A stretch of DNA of 59,435 nt from Chitinophaga pinensis (lineage in GTDB: Bacteria > Bacteroidota > Bacteroidia > NS11-12g > UBA9320). A program made the position numbers and the translations under genes. Where the stretch lies: positions 1 through 59,435 of the forward strand of contig CAMDGU010000012.1 of the NCBI GenBank assembly GCA_945897885.1. The letters run 5' to 3'. Positions within the stretch are counted from its first letter, which is position 1, and each line of letters begins with the position of its first letter. The notes beneath the pieces were generated by a model, which was not told the origin of the DNA, made no database searches, and saw only the letters and a list, made by a program, of their open reading frames with translations. This document shows, piece after piece, positions 44,659 through 53,531 of this stretch.

Positions 44659-44991
44659 ATGGAAGCAGTAATAAATATTAATGTTACAGACCTTTTAGGA
44701 AATAAACATCAAATAAAGGCACCTACGGATATGGGTCTAAATTTAATGGAAGCCATAAGGGCTAATGATTTGCAAATAAAAGCAACTTGTGGTGGAATGG
44801 CTATGTGTGCCACATGTCATGTAGTTGTAATCAACAGTCATTTATTGCCAGCTATGTCAGAGGATGAAGAAGCGATGTTGGATGATGCCTTTTTATTAAA
44901 TATTCCTCATAGCCGCCTCAGTTGCCAACTCATGTTAACTCCGGAAATGGATGGAATGGAAGTGAAATTGGGAGAGGGGACAGGGGAGTGA
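44659..44991 (+). CDS. 2Fe-2S ferredoxin (adrenodoxin type)
   Basis: 110 residues. Cluster-binding cysteines C44, C50, C53 and C89 (CGGMAMCATC, then LSCQ) give the adrenodoxin-type C-x5-C-x2-C-xn-C spacing, on a beta-grasp fold starting INVTDLLGNKHQIKA. It carries electrons; the ferredoxin--NADP reductase encoded 6 bp upstream is the obvious partner. The reaction they feed (cytochrome P450, Fe-S assembly or other) is not shown here. Convergent with proS across a likely terminator. Confidence 0.95.
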   Translation: MEAVININVTDLLGNKHQIKAPTDMGLNLMEAIRANDLQIKATCGGMAMCATCHVVVINSHLLPAMSEDEEAMLDDAFLLNIPHSRLSCQLMLTPEMDGMEVKLGEGTGE

Positions 44992-45005
44992 AAAGTGATA
45001 AGTTT

Positions 45006-45044
45006 AAAACTAAAAGTATAAAACAACTCTTAACTTTTAGTTTT
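45006..45044. terminator. Bidirectional terminator between ferredoxin gene and proS
   Basis: Perfect 12-bp stem AAAACTAAAAGT (45006-45017) / ACTTTTAGTTTT (45033-45044), 15-base loop, placed between the two convergent stops. It is AT-rich. Confidence 0.6.
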
Positions 45045-45055
45045 TAGCTTTTACT

Positions 45056-46531
45056 TTAATACGCTCTTGCAAACAAAACCCTTTGTTTACTGGGTTTTCT
45101 GCTTAGTATACAAAGTCCTTCTTCTAAAGTGGTATCTAAAGGAATACAGCGAATGGTAGCTTTGGTTTCATCTTTTATTTTTTCTTCTGTTTCAGGGGTT
45201 CCATCCCAGTGGGCACTCACAAATCCGCCTTTTTCTAAAGCAGCCTCAAATTCAGCCCACGTATTTACCACATGAATATTGCTTTGCTGGTAAGCCTTGG
45301 CCTTTGTGTAAATAGTATTTTGAATATCCTCCAGTAGGTTTTGAATGGTTTCGGTTAGTCCATCCATGCTCACACTCATTTTTTCTTTGGTATCGCGGCG
45401 GGCTATTTCTACCGTGTTGTTTTGCAAATCTCTAGGCCCAATAGCAATCCTAACAGGAACACCTTTCAATTCATATTCGGCAAATTTCCAGCCGCTGCGT
45501 TGGGTATCGCGGTCATCATATTTGACCGAAATACCTAATTTTTTTAAAGCTTCCTGCAAAGGTTTTACTTTTTGAGAAATGGTTTCCAATTCTTCCAAGC
45601 CTTTGTAAATAGGGATAATTACAACTTGTATTGGTGCTATAGTTGGTGGGAGGATTAATCCTTCATCATCGGAATGAGCCATAATTAAAGCACCCATTAA
45701 TCGGGTACTTACCCCCCAGCTGGTGGCCCACACATATTCCTGTGTGCCTTCTTTGGTTGCAAATTTTACATCAAATGCTTTGGCAAAATTTTGTCCCAAG
45801 AAATGGGAGGTTCCCATTTGCAAAGCTTTTCCATCCTGCATCATGCCTTCAATGGTATAGGTTTCATCTGCTCCTGCAAATCGCTCGTTGGGGGTTTTAA
45901 CTCCTTTTACGACAGGTATGGCCAAAAAGGTTTCGGCAAATTCTGCGTATACATCCAGCATTCGTTCTGCTTCTTCAATGGCTTCCTGTCTAGTAGAGTG
46001 AGCAGTATGTCCTTCTTGCCATAAGAATTCGGCAGTTCTTAAAAATAAACGGGTTCGCATTTCCCATCTCACCACATTAGCCCATTGATTTATCAATAAT
46101 GGTAGGTCGCGGTAACTTTGAATCCAGTTTTTGTAAGTACTCCAAATAATAGCTTCTGAGGTGGGTCTTACTATCAGTTCTTCTTCCAATTTTGCATCAG
46201 GGTCTACTATAAGTTTTCCCGGATTATTAGGGTCCGACTTTAAGCGGTAATGGGTAACAACGGCACATTCCTTAGCAAATCCTTCGGCATTTTTTTCTTC
46301 GGCTTCAAATAAACTTTTAGGTACAAAAAGAGGAAAATAGGCATTGCTGTGTCCAGTTTCTTTAAACCTTTTGTCTAATTGCTGCTGCATTTTTTCCCAA
46401 ATAGCATAGCCATAAGGTTTAATAACCATGCAGCCTCTAACGGCTGAATGTTCTGCTAAATCTGCATTTACAACTAAATTGTTGTACCATTTTGAATAAT
46501 CGTCTTCTCGCTTAATTTTTTGAAATGCCAT
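45056..46531 (-). CDS. proS: Proline--tRNA ligase
   Basis: 491 residues, class II prolyl-tRNA synthetase of the shorter archaeal/eukaryal-like type (no editing insertion), as usual in Bacteroidota. It starts [20 protein letters not shown], has motif 2 in [28 protein letters not shown], motif 3 in [20 protein letters not shown] and the anticodon-binding domain in [15 protein letters not shown] and [13 protein letters not shown], and ends in the family tail [10 protein letters not shown]. It charges tRNA-Pro. The C-terminal zinc-type domain ([11 protein letters not shown]) is present. Confidence 0.97.
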   Translation of the reverse strand: MAFQKIKREDDYSKWYNNLVVNADLAEHSAVRGCMVIKPYGYAIWEKMQQQLDKRFKETGHSNAYFPLFVPKSLFEAEEKNAEGFAKECAVVTHYRLKSDPNNPGKLIVDPDAKLEEELIVRPTSEAIIWSTYKNWIQSYRDLPLLINQWANVVRWEMRTRLFLRTAEFLWQEGHTAHSTRQEAIEEAERMLDVYAEFAETFLAIPVVKGVKTPNERFAGADETYTIEGMMQDGKALQMGTSHFLGQNFAKAFDVKFATKEGTQEYVWATSWGVSTRLMGALIMAHSDDEGLILPPTIAPIQVVIIPIYKGLEELETISQKVKPLQEALKKLGISVKYDDRDTQRSGWKFAEYELKGVPVRIAIGPRDLQNNTVEIARRDTKEKMSVSMDGLTETIQNLLEDIQNTIYTKAKAYQQSNIHVVNTWAEFEAALEKGGFVSAHWDGTPETEEKIKDETKATIRCIPLDTTLEEGLCILSRKPSKQRVLFARAY

Positions 46532-46621
46532 CGGGTGTTTTTATGTTGTATCTTTGGTATAGTAATTGTAAAATCTTAAACGCAAAGGTAAAATTAAATG
46601 CACAATTAAATAATTCGTATC

Positions 46622-48364
46622 ATGAAGACTCTATTACAATTTATTGCTATTTTATTGGTTCTTGGTTCTTGTAGTTCTATGAAAGGAACTTCGCGCAGTG
46701 ATTTGGGCCAGTACGATGATGTATATGCCACCCCGGCAGATGATAAAGAGGAGGTTCAGAAAAAAAGTGAGCCAACTCCTGTGGCAAAAAATAACAACGA
46801 AACAAAAACACCTCCGGTGGAGGAACCCGTTTACCGAAAATATAAAGAAGGGGAAGCTGAGGATATAGTAAGAGAGCCTCAAAGTTCATCGAGAAATGAT
46901 AATTATAACTATTCGCAAGATGGCGACAATTATAATTATGATGATGACGATGATTTTTCATACGGACGATCTTTTCAACGGTTAAGATATGGTGATGGCT
47001 ACAGCGATGGCTATCGCGATGCATTATATGATAATTACAGCCGCGGTGGCGGGTATTACAGTTCGTATTACAATAATCCTTACTGGGGCTGGGATAGGCC
47101 ATTAAGAAGTCGTTTTTGGGTTGGATATAACTCCTGGAACGGATGGAACGTAGGCTATAATTATGGATACCCCGCCTGGGGTTGGAGAACCAGTTATTAC
47201 CCGTGTTATAATAATTTTTATGACCCATGGTTTGGGTATTCAGGTGGTTGGGGGTATTATTCAAATATGTATTATGGTGGAACACCTTACGGTTATTATG
47301 ATCCTTTTTACAGCCCTTATTATGGAAGCTGGGGACATTATAATAATGGTTGGGGTGGTGGTTATTACAGAGGATATGGTGGAGGTTATTATAACAATTA
47401 TAGCCCTTGGCATCGTCCGGTTTATGTGTACTCAAGCAATAATGGTGGAAACAATGGAGGTAACAATACCCCTTACAAAGGCAAAATGACCGGTCCGAGA
47501 GAAACTATAGGAAGCAATACACCAACAAAATCGCGTAACGACCAGGTATCGCCTCGCAGCCGTGGAGGGATGGTTCAACAAACACCTAATGATGGAAGTG
47601 AAAAGTATGACCCAAAGAATAATCCAAGAGGTGCTATGGTAGGTGATGGAAGCAATAAGGATCCAAAGGATGCCGGAAGAAATACGAATGATAATGGAAA
47701 AGAAGTGTCAGGGGCTCCCACTAAAGGCAATACAGGAAGAGGAAATACACCCGATAATAAATCCAATGAAAACACCTACACTCCTGAAAAAGGGACCGTA
47801 TCTCCTGATAATGGAGGAGAAAAAACCAAACCTCGCGTAATAGATCGTACAACTCCTGATTATAAAGGTGGCGAAACTCCATCTCGCGGCAGTGAAACTC
47901 CAAAGGAATATGAAAGACCTTCAAATAATGGCGACGGTTCAAGAAATAGAACTCCAGAAACAAAGGATGATAAGAGTAAATCCTATGATACACCTAGTAG
48001 AACCTATGAGCAACCAAAGGAGGAACGAAAAACCCGTAGCAGAAGTGATGAACCCACAGAAAGTAGAACACGATCTGATGAACCGAGTAATACTCCGAAT
48101 AGAACTTATGAGCAGCCTAAAGAGGAGAAGAAAACCAGAACGCGCAGTTATGACGCACCTGCTGAAAGAAGAAGTGACGAACAGCCAGCCAATAATAATT
48201 ATCAAAGAAGGGAAGAACCTCGAAACACACCGGCACCCCGGTCATACGACGGCGGTGGAAATAGAAGCGGCGGTGGAAATGGCGGCGGTGGTTCCACAAC
48301 CCCAAGCGGCGGAAATTCAGGAAGTTCAGGCGGTTCATCTTCACCAAGAGGAAGAGGTAGATAA
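46622..48364 (+). CDS. Low-complexity lipoprotein (Gly/Tyr/Trp-rich, then charged repeats)
   Basis: 580 residues. Lipoprotein signal MKTLLQFIAILLVLGSC (Cys17). Residues about 85-280 are rich in Tyr, Gly, Asn and Trp (WGWDRPLRSRFWVGYNSWNG and many YGG/YYN units). Residues about 290-580 are hydrophilic, with two near repeats (RTYEQPKEERKTRSRS and RTYEQPKEEKKTRTRS) and a final GGGNGGGGS/SSPRGRGR tail. It is probably disordered and surface exposed. Such proteins are common but unclassified in Bacteroidota. The porin gene follows 28 bp later, so they may be cotranscribed. Long ORFs on the other strand are shadows of the Tyr/His-type codons. Confidence 0.75.
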   Translation: MKTLLQFIAILLVLGSCSSMKGTSRSDLGQYDDVYATPADDKEEVQKKSEPTPVAKNNNETKTPPVEEPVYRKYKEGEAEDIVREPQSSSRNDNYNYSQDGDNYNYDDDDDFSYGRSFQRLRYGDGYSDGYRDALYDNYSRGGGYYSSYYNNPYWGWDRPLRSRFWVGYNSWNGWNVGYNYGYPAWGWRTSYYPCYNNFYDPWFGYSGGWGYYSNMYYGGTPYGYYDPFYSPYYGSWGHYNNGWGGGYYRGYGGGYYNNYSPWHRPVYVYSSNNGGNNGGNNTPYKGKMTGPRETIGSNTPTKSRNDQVSPRSRGGMVQQTPNDGSEKYDPKNNPRGAMVGDGSNKDPKDAGRNTNDNGKEVSGAPTKGNTGRGNTPDNKSNENTYTPEKGTVSPDNGGEKTKPRVIDRTTPDYKGGETPSRGSETPKEYERPSNNGDGSRNRTPETKDDKSKSYDTPSRTYEQPKEERKTRSRSDEPTESRTRSDEPSNTPNRTYEQPKEEKKTRTRSYDAPAERRSDEQPANNNYQRREEPRNTPAPRSYDGGGNRSGGGNGGGGSTTPSGGNSGSSGGSSSPRGRGR

Positions 48365-48392
48365 ATCCATTCATTATAATAAAATTTAATTT

Positions 48393-49892
48393 ATGAAAAA
48401 GTTAATAATATCAGGCTTAATGGGAATATTGTGCATCCCGGCCATGGCACAAAATGATATTGATGCCATACGTTACACCAACAAAAAATTTGGTAGTACA
48501 GCTAAATCCATGTCAATTGCTGGTGCAGTTGGTTCTTTGGGAGCCGATGTGTCATCAGCTTCTGTAAACCCTGCCGGATTAGCCCAATATAAAAAGGGCG
48601 AGTTTAGTTTTTCCGTAGGATTTGTGAATAATAGAAATGTTAGCACCTATATGGGCAATTCGTTGGCCGATAACGCTTTTAAAATGAAGGTTCCCAATTT
48701 TGGGCTTGTGTTTGCCAATAAAACCGCTACTAAAAAAGAGGAACGGGGTTGGAAAAGTTATTCGTTTGCTTTTAATATGGCTCGGGTGGCAGATTTTAAT
48801 AGGGTGGTAAATTTTTCGGGAACCAATACGCAAACAAGTTTGATGGATTATTTTGCTGAGCGGGCAAATGGTTTGAGCGTAAGTCAAATAAGAGCCACCG
48901 ACGATGATTTTGATAATGGATTTGCCTCCAAAACAACAATGGCTTGGGAGTCTTATTTATTCGATTCCGTTGGTAACAAAAAATATGCAGCCAATGCCAG
49001 TCCTATTTTTCATAATATAAATCAGAAAGGGGTAATGCAACAACAAGGCGGTATGAATGAGTATAATTTTTCATTGGCCGGAAATTATAGTGATGTGGTG
49101 TATTTAGGTGCAACATTAAGTTATACATCAGTAAATTTTAAAGAAACCAGAACTCACGCTGAAACCAATGATCCTGCCAATACCAATGCCTTTGTCATGG
49201 ATAATTTTACCTATTCTGAACATTTAAATACAACGGGTGGTGGGTTTTCAGGCCGATTGGGAATAATTCTAAAGGCACATGATTACTTGCGAGTCGGAGC
49301 TAGTTTTCAAACCCCTCAAATAATAAATCTAGACGATGAATATGATTTTGGAATAAACTCTACCCTAAGAAATGGTGACAGTTATAATTTTGAAAGTAAG
49401 AAAGGGACTTATGCGTATAGTTTGTTAACTCCATCAAGATATACTGTAAGTGCAACAGGTATTATGGGTAAAAAAGGCTTTATAAGTGCCGATTTGGAAG
49501 GAGTGGATTATTCAGCCATGCGATTGCGAAGTGATATCCAAAATAGCGCTATGGAAACAGCCAATGATGTTATTAGAAATAACTACACCAATGCTATTAA
49601 TTATAGAATAGGCGGCGAGTTGGTAATTGATGAGTTTAGGCTCAGAGGTGGTTTTGCAAGTTATGCCTCACCGTTTAAAGCCAGCAGTACTTCTAACCTC
49701 CGTTCCGATTATATAACAGGTGGTTTAGGAATTAAAGATAAAAACTGGGCTTTGGATTTTGGCTTGGTTCACAACATAGGTAAAGATGTATTTCAGCCTT
49801 ATGTTCTTAATGATAACACTCGTCCACAATCCATAGCTGAAAATAAATTTTCAGGAAACACCATGGTAATAACATTTACATCCCGGTTTTAA
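48393..49892 (+). CDS. OmpP1/FadL-family outer-membrane protein
   Basis: 499 residues. Signal peptide MKKLIISGLMGILCIPAMAQ. The mature N-terminus SMSIAGAVGSLGADVSSASVNPAGLAQY carries the conserved NPAG motif of the FadL/OmpP1 (TodX) family, followed by a long barrel (GGGFSGRLGIILKAHDYLRV, FQTPQIINLDDEYDFG) ending in VITFTSRF with a C-terminal Phe. The family moves hydrophobic molecules across the outer membrane by lateral diffusion; the substrate is unknown. A terminator follows. Confidence 0.88.
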   Translation: MKKLIISGLMGILCIPAMAQNDIDAIRYTNKKFGSTAKSMSIAGAVGSLGADVSSASVNPAGLAQYKKGEFSFSVGFVNNRNVSTYMGNSLADNAFKMKVPNFGLVFANKTATKKEERGWKSYSFAFNMARVADFNRVVNFSGTNTQTSLMDYFAERANGLSVSQIRATDDDFDNGFASKTTMAWESYLFDSVGNKKYAANASPIFHNINQKGVMQQQGGMNEYNFSLAGNYSDVVYLGATLSYTSVNFKETRTHAETNDPANTNAFVMDNFTYSEHLNTTGGGFSGRLGIILKAHDYLRVGASFQTPQIINLDDEYDFGINSTLRNGDSYNFESKKGTYAYSLLTPSRYTVSATGIMGKKGFISADLEGVDYSAMRLRSDIQNSAMETANDVIRNNYTNAINYRIGGELVIDEFRLRGGFASYASPFKASSTSNLRSDYITGGLGIKDKNWALDFGLVHNIGKDVFQPYVLNDNTRPQSIAENKFSGNTMVITFTSRF

Positions 49893-49924
49893 TGCTTTAA
49901 TCAGGAAAATTTAATAATAAAATG

Positions 49925-49948
49925 AAACGGGGGAAACCCCGTTTTTAG
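49925..49948 (+). terminator. Terminator after the FadL-family gene
   Basis: AAACGGGG (49925-49932) / CCCCGTTT (49937-49944), 4-base loop, then TT; 33 bp after the stop. Confidence 0.85.
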
Positions 49949-49978
49949 TGTAATTTTAAATGATTTAATTAAACTATT

Positions 49979-51328
49979 ATGAAATATAAAATACTACCAA
50001 TTCTTATATCATGTGCCACTTTAGTCAATGCCCAGAACTATGATTTTAAGAATTATCGGTATCGGGTAAATGGTTATAAGTCATTAAATTTAAATAGCAA
50101 TTTTAGTGAGAATTCAAACGCTAAAATCAACGCTCCAGTATATAGTAATAGTAATTTGGCTGGCTTATTTAATGGAAATTATTCAAGATTTATTAATACT
50201 GAAAAGCACATGAAGAATTTAAGTTATGGATTAGATATGAGTGGTAGTCTAAAAAATTCAAACTATCAAAATAATGCGAGGTCATTTAATCTTTCAAACG
50301 TTCATTTTAATTTGGATGATTATTTTTATAAAGGGAATTCTTTTCTGGTAAACCGCTGCTACCTCAGTGGAAGTTTTAATGTAAATGAGGTAGATCCTAC
50401 TCAACCTATTCAAAAACAGAGGGATTATAATTTAAAAGGCCAATATGAAATAGGCATAGGAAAAGGAAGGTTAGAATATATTTCTGACCCTGTTTTAGCC
50501 AATTTTATTTTAAAAGATATGAAAAAGAAAGAAATTATTGATTCTTATTCTCCCAATCAGGTAGAGTCTTTTGGTAACAAAATCAGTCAAATTCTATCTA
50601 TTCGTATGATTGATTATCGGTTTAGAATGATTGACCAAATAAGTATGCTTGATTCTTTTTTATCAAAAGAAGTTATAAATCAAAAATCAAATGCAATTTA
50701 TTTTACTAGTCTTTATGATAACTGGCTTTATGCAAATCGTTTTCAAAGATTTTCAGGGCAACGAAATGAGTTTTTAATAGGAAATAATGTTTGGGATAAT
50801 AATTCAAGACAAAAGTTTAAATCTGATTCAATTCAGAATAGAAATTATTTTTACAATACTTTTTATCTTGCTTATCAGTATTCTTCGGAAAATCCTGTTA
50901 GGCTTGCGTTTCAGCGGTCAAGGATATTCAGAGCCGAAATAAGAAAAGAAAATAGTGCCACCGATTATAGCCTAGTATACTCTAGTTACAAGAATAAATC
51001 CTATCAAATAAATTTAGCATTTACGGAAGGTATAGGATGGTATCCCAATACCCGAACTTATTTAAGTACGAGTGTAAAAACGCAGGTTAATTATCAGTTT
51101 AAACATAGTTTAACTCGAACTGGATGGCTTGATTATAATTTAGGAGATATACTTACTGCCAGTTTAAGCCCAAATGCAAATTTGTATTATTTCTTCTCCC
51201 CCCGTTTTAAATTAAATGCTTCTGCTTCTTTAGATTTAAATTATTTTAAGTTTTGGAATCAGTCAAGTAATACCTACTTCAATTTAGGTACATCTTTTAA
51301 TGCGGGCATATCCTATGTGTTCTTTTAA
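49979..51328 (+). CDS. Outer-membrane beta-barrel protein of unknown function
   Basis: 449 residues. Signal peptide MKYKILPILISCATLVNAQ. The rest is Asn/Ser/Tyr/Phe-rich and strand-like (SNSNLAGLFNGNYSRFI, TYLSTSVKTQVNYQFK, KLNASASLDLNYFKFW) and ends in FNAGISYVFF with a C-terminal Phe, as for outer-membrane barrels. Residues about 150-250 are more helical (VLANFILKDMKKKEIIDSYS). No family recognised. Its own terminator separates it from the FadL-type gene upstream. Confidence 0.7.
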   Translation: MKYKILPILISCATLVNAQNYDFKNYRYRVNGYKSLNLNSNFSENSNAKINAPVYSNSNLAGLFNGNYSRFINTEKHMKNLSYGLDMSGSLKNSNYQNNARSFNLSNVHFNLDDYFYKGNSFLVNRCYLSGSFNVNEVDPTQPIQKQRDYNLKGQYEIGIGKGRLEYISDPVLANFILKDMKKKEIIDSYSPNQVESFGNKISQILSIRMIDYRFRMIDQISMLDSFLSKEVINQKSNAIYFTSLYDNWLYANRFQRFSGQRNEFLIGNNVWDNNSRQKFKSDSIQNRNYFYNTFYLAYQYSSENPVRLAFQRSRIFRAEIRKENSATDYSLVYSSYKNKSYQINLAFTEGIGWYPNTRTYLSTSVKTQVNYQFKHSLTRTGWLDYNLGDILTASLSPNANLYYFFSPRFKLNASASLDLNYFKFWNQSSNTYFNLGTSFNAGISYVFF

Positions 51329-51340
51329 AACAAAGGAAAA

Positions 51341-51790
51341 TTATTTTACTGCAATAACCGAAATTTCAACATTAGCACCTTTTGGCAATGCTGAAACCTG
51401 AACCGTTTCACGAGCCGGGAAATCCGATTTAAAATAACTGCCATACACCGCATTTATTTTTGCAAAATTTCCAAGGTCAGTTACAAAAATGGTAGATTTT
51501 ACAATATTGGAATAATCCATATTGGCAGCTTTTAATATTTCACCAAGATTCTTCATTGCCTGATGGGTTTCAGCTTCAATATCGGTTTGAATCATATTAC
51601 CGCTTGAAACCTCAATGGCAATAGCGCCTGAAACATACAATGTATTTCCGCTTAGCACAGCTTGGTTATATGGCCCTATTGGAGCCGGGGCATTTGGAGT
51701 ATTTATGATGGTTTTCATAGATGTGGTTTTACAACTTTCGGTTAGTAATGTTAAAAATAATATATATGTTAAAATGTGGATGCTTTTCAT
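51341..51790 (-). CDS. RidA-family protein with a lipoprotein signal
   Basis: 149 residues from the ATG at 51790. RidA-family proteins hydrolyse reactive enamines/imines, such as those made by threonine dehydratase. The RidA core is complete: NTPNAPAPIGPYNQAVLSGN, LYVSGAIAIEVSSG, KSTIFVTDLGNFAKINAVYG and FPARETVQVSALPKGANVEI with the catalytic-type Arg. Unusually, the first 20 residues (KSIHILTYILFLTLLTESC) form a lipoprotein signal with Cys20. An alternative in-frame start further in (MKTIINT) would give an ordinary cytosolic RidA. The stop is 12 bp from the convergent barrel gene. Confidence 0.85.
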   Translation of the reverse strand: MKSIHILTYILFLTLLTESCKTTSMKTIINTPNAPAPIGPYNQAVLSGNTLYVSGAIAIEVSSGNMIQTDIEAETHQAMKNLGEILKAANMDYSNIVKSTIFVTDLGNFAKINAVYGSYFKSDFPARETVQVSALPKGANVEISVIAVK

Positions 51791-51819
51791 AATTAAGTGA
51801 TAAGAAAACACACCCCTAA

Positions 51820-51835
51820 CCCCTCTCAAGAGGGG
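51820..51835. repeat. GC-rich palindrome CCCCTCT/AGAGGGG
   Basis: CCCCTCT (51820-51826) and AGAGGGG (51829-51835) with a 2-base centre, followed by AATCTGCTACG. It resembles the ends of the DUF559 flank repeats (palindromic C/G tract followed by AGATTGCTACC) and is solitary here. Confidence 0.6.
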
Positions 51836-51885
51836 AATCTGCTACGACCGACATTTTCAAATTTTCAAATTGCTTCATTTTTAAA

Positions 51886-52959
51886 TTACCCCATTCCTCC
51901 TTCTTTCATTCTTTCAGCATTTTCAGCCAATTGAAGTTGTTCTATAATTTCCTGAATGTCGCCGTTCATTACCTCGGGCAAATTATAAAGAGTTAACCCA
52001 ATTCGATGGTCTGTTACACGGCCCTGAGGGTAATTATAGGTTCTTATTTTTGCACTTCTGTCGCCGGTGCTTACCATCGTTTTTCGTTTTCCGGCAATGG
52101 CCGCTTCGTGCTTTCGCACTTCTTCTTCGTATAGTTTTGATCGCAACATATTCATTGCTTTTTCGCGATTTTTTAGCTGAGTTCGCTCTGTTTGGCAAAT
52201 TACCACCACACCGGTAGGTCCATGCGTAAGCTGAACCTTGGTTTCTACCTTATTTACGTTTTGCCCACCTGCTCCTCCACTTCGTGAGGTTTCCATTTTT
52301 ACATCAGCAGGGTTTAAGAAAAAATCTACTTCTTCTGCTTCGGGCAATACAGCTACCGTAGCCGCTGATGTATGAACCCGTCCACTAGCTTCCGTTTCAG
52401 GAACCCGCTGCACACGATGCACACCGCTTTCAAATTTCATGGTACCATAAACATCTCTACCGTTTACCTCTACCACCACTTCTTTATAGCCTCCGGCCGA
52501 ACCTTCGTTTTCATCCAATATGGAACTTTGCCAGCCTTTCTTTTCAAAATATTTAAGATACATGCGCAAAAGGTCACCGGCAAAAATGCTGGCTTCATCA
52601 CCACCTGTTCCGCCCCTTATTTCTAAGATTGCATTTTTTGCATCTTCAGGATCTTTTGGAAGTAACATAGCCCGGGTATTTTTTTCTAATACTTCCTGTC
52701 GGGCCGTTAATTCCTCAATTTCCATTTTGGCCATATCTTTTAATTCATCATCCTTTTCGGTATTTAGAATGTGTTTGGCTTCGGAAAGATTTTTTACTAA
52801 AACGCGGTATTCCTGATATACTTCGTCTACCTCTTTCAGGTCAACGTATTCTTTATTCAGTTGTTTAAATTTTTGCATGTCCGACATTGTATCGGCACTG
52901 CTCAATAACAGTTCAACTTCTTTAAAACGGGCATGTATGGCTTCTAGCTTATCCAGCAT
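51886..52959 (-). CDS. prfA: Peptide chain release factor 1
   Basis: 357 residues from the ATG at 52959. RF1 ends translation at UAA and UAG. The GGQ catalytic loop is in [20 protein letters not shown] (Gln methylated by PrmC in other bacteria). The region [15 protein letters not shown] and the [15 protein letters not shown] stretch, just after the PxT stop-codon reading element, identify RF1 rather than RF2. A good promoter (52967-52999) places the transcript start about at the start codon. prmC is not in the window. Confidence 0.96.
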   Translation of the reverse strand: MLDKLEAIHARFKEVELLLSSADTMSDMQKFKQLNKEYVDLKEVDEVYQEYRVLVKNLSEAKHILNTEKDDELKDMAKMEIEELTARQEVLEKNTRAMLLPKDPEDAKNAILEIRGGTGGDEASIFAGDLLRMYLKYFEKKGWQSSILDENEGSAGGYKEVVVEVNGRDVYGTMKFESGVHRVQRVPETEASGRVHTSAATVAVLPEAEEVDFFLNPADVKMETSRSGGAGGQNVNKVETKVQLTHGPTGVVVICQTERTQLKNREKAMNMLRSKLYEEEVRKHEAAIAGKRKTMVSTGDRSAKIRTYNYPQGRVTDHRIGLTLYNLPEVMNGDIQEIIEQLQLAENAERMKEGGMG

Positions 52960-52966
52960 AAGGCTG

Positions 52967-52999
52967 CAAAGATATATTAAAAGCCCTCTAACCCCCAAA
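52967..52999 (-). promoter_or_regulatory. Promoter of prfA, start codon 7 nt after -7 box
   Basis: Minus strand: TTTG (52999-52996), 21-bp spacer, TATCTTTG (52974-52967), then 7 bases to the ATG at 52959. Both boxes match the consensus, and the -33 box overlaps a short CCCTCTAACCCCCAAAGG stretch. Confidence 0.75.
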
Positions 53000-53052
53000 G
53001 GATGAACTAAACAAACTTATATGAATCTTGAAAGTCTTATTTTCGTAGCTTA

Positions 53053-53523
53053 ATGAATCTCTTAAAAGCAGTATTTTTAGCACTTATTTTTATTCTACTT
53101 CACAAGAAGTCTAACGCTCAAAATATTGATTATAATAAAATACGAGATAGTTTGACTTCATTAACCTGTGGGAAGCAGGATAAAGAATTGGTTAATCGAA
53201 CTGTATTAAAACTTGAAGCTTTTGATACCAATTTATTAAGGAAAAATATTCAGCAGTATTATTATGACTTGGGTTATGCCTATTATATTCAGTATGCATT
53301 TACCAATGATACCAACCGTTTAAGAAAAAGCATTCAAACTTTAGAAAAAGCTATTTGTCATAAACCGAAATATTCAGCAGCACTTTGGATGTTATCTCTT
53401 GATTATCATTTTTTGAATAATTGCCCTAAGAGTTTGTATTATTTAAACAGGCATAAAAAGGCAACACCGAAAAAGAGATGGATGAAAGATCAATTTATTT
53501 CTATTGAGAAAAAGTGTGGGTAG
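53053..53523 (+). CDS. Small secreted TPR-like protein
   Basis: 156 residues. Signal peptide MNLLKAVFLALIFILLHKKS, then NAQ. The mature part is helical with one or two TPR-like repeats (QQYYYDLGYAYYIQYAFTND, QTLEKAICHKPKYSAALWML) and a basic C-terminus. Cysteines in the mature part (TCGKQD, NNCPKS, KKCG) could form disulfides. No specific family recognised. Divergent from prfA. Confidence 0.7.
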   Translation: MNLLKAVFLALIFILLHKKSNAQNIDYNKIRDSLTSLTCGKQDKELVNRTVLKLEAFDTNLLRKNIQQYYYDLGYAYYIQYAFTNDTNRLRKSIQTLEKAICHKPKYSAALWMLSLDYHFLNNCPKSLYYLNRHKKATPKKRWMKDQFISIEKKCG

Positions 53524-53531
53524 CGATTTTT

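Noticed and set aside
46677-47435. 252-codon open frame on the minus strand
   Set aside because: It lies opposite the low-complexity lipoprotein gene, is full of His/Tyr/Asn runs produced by the complementary codons, and has no signal or known domain.
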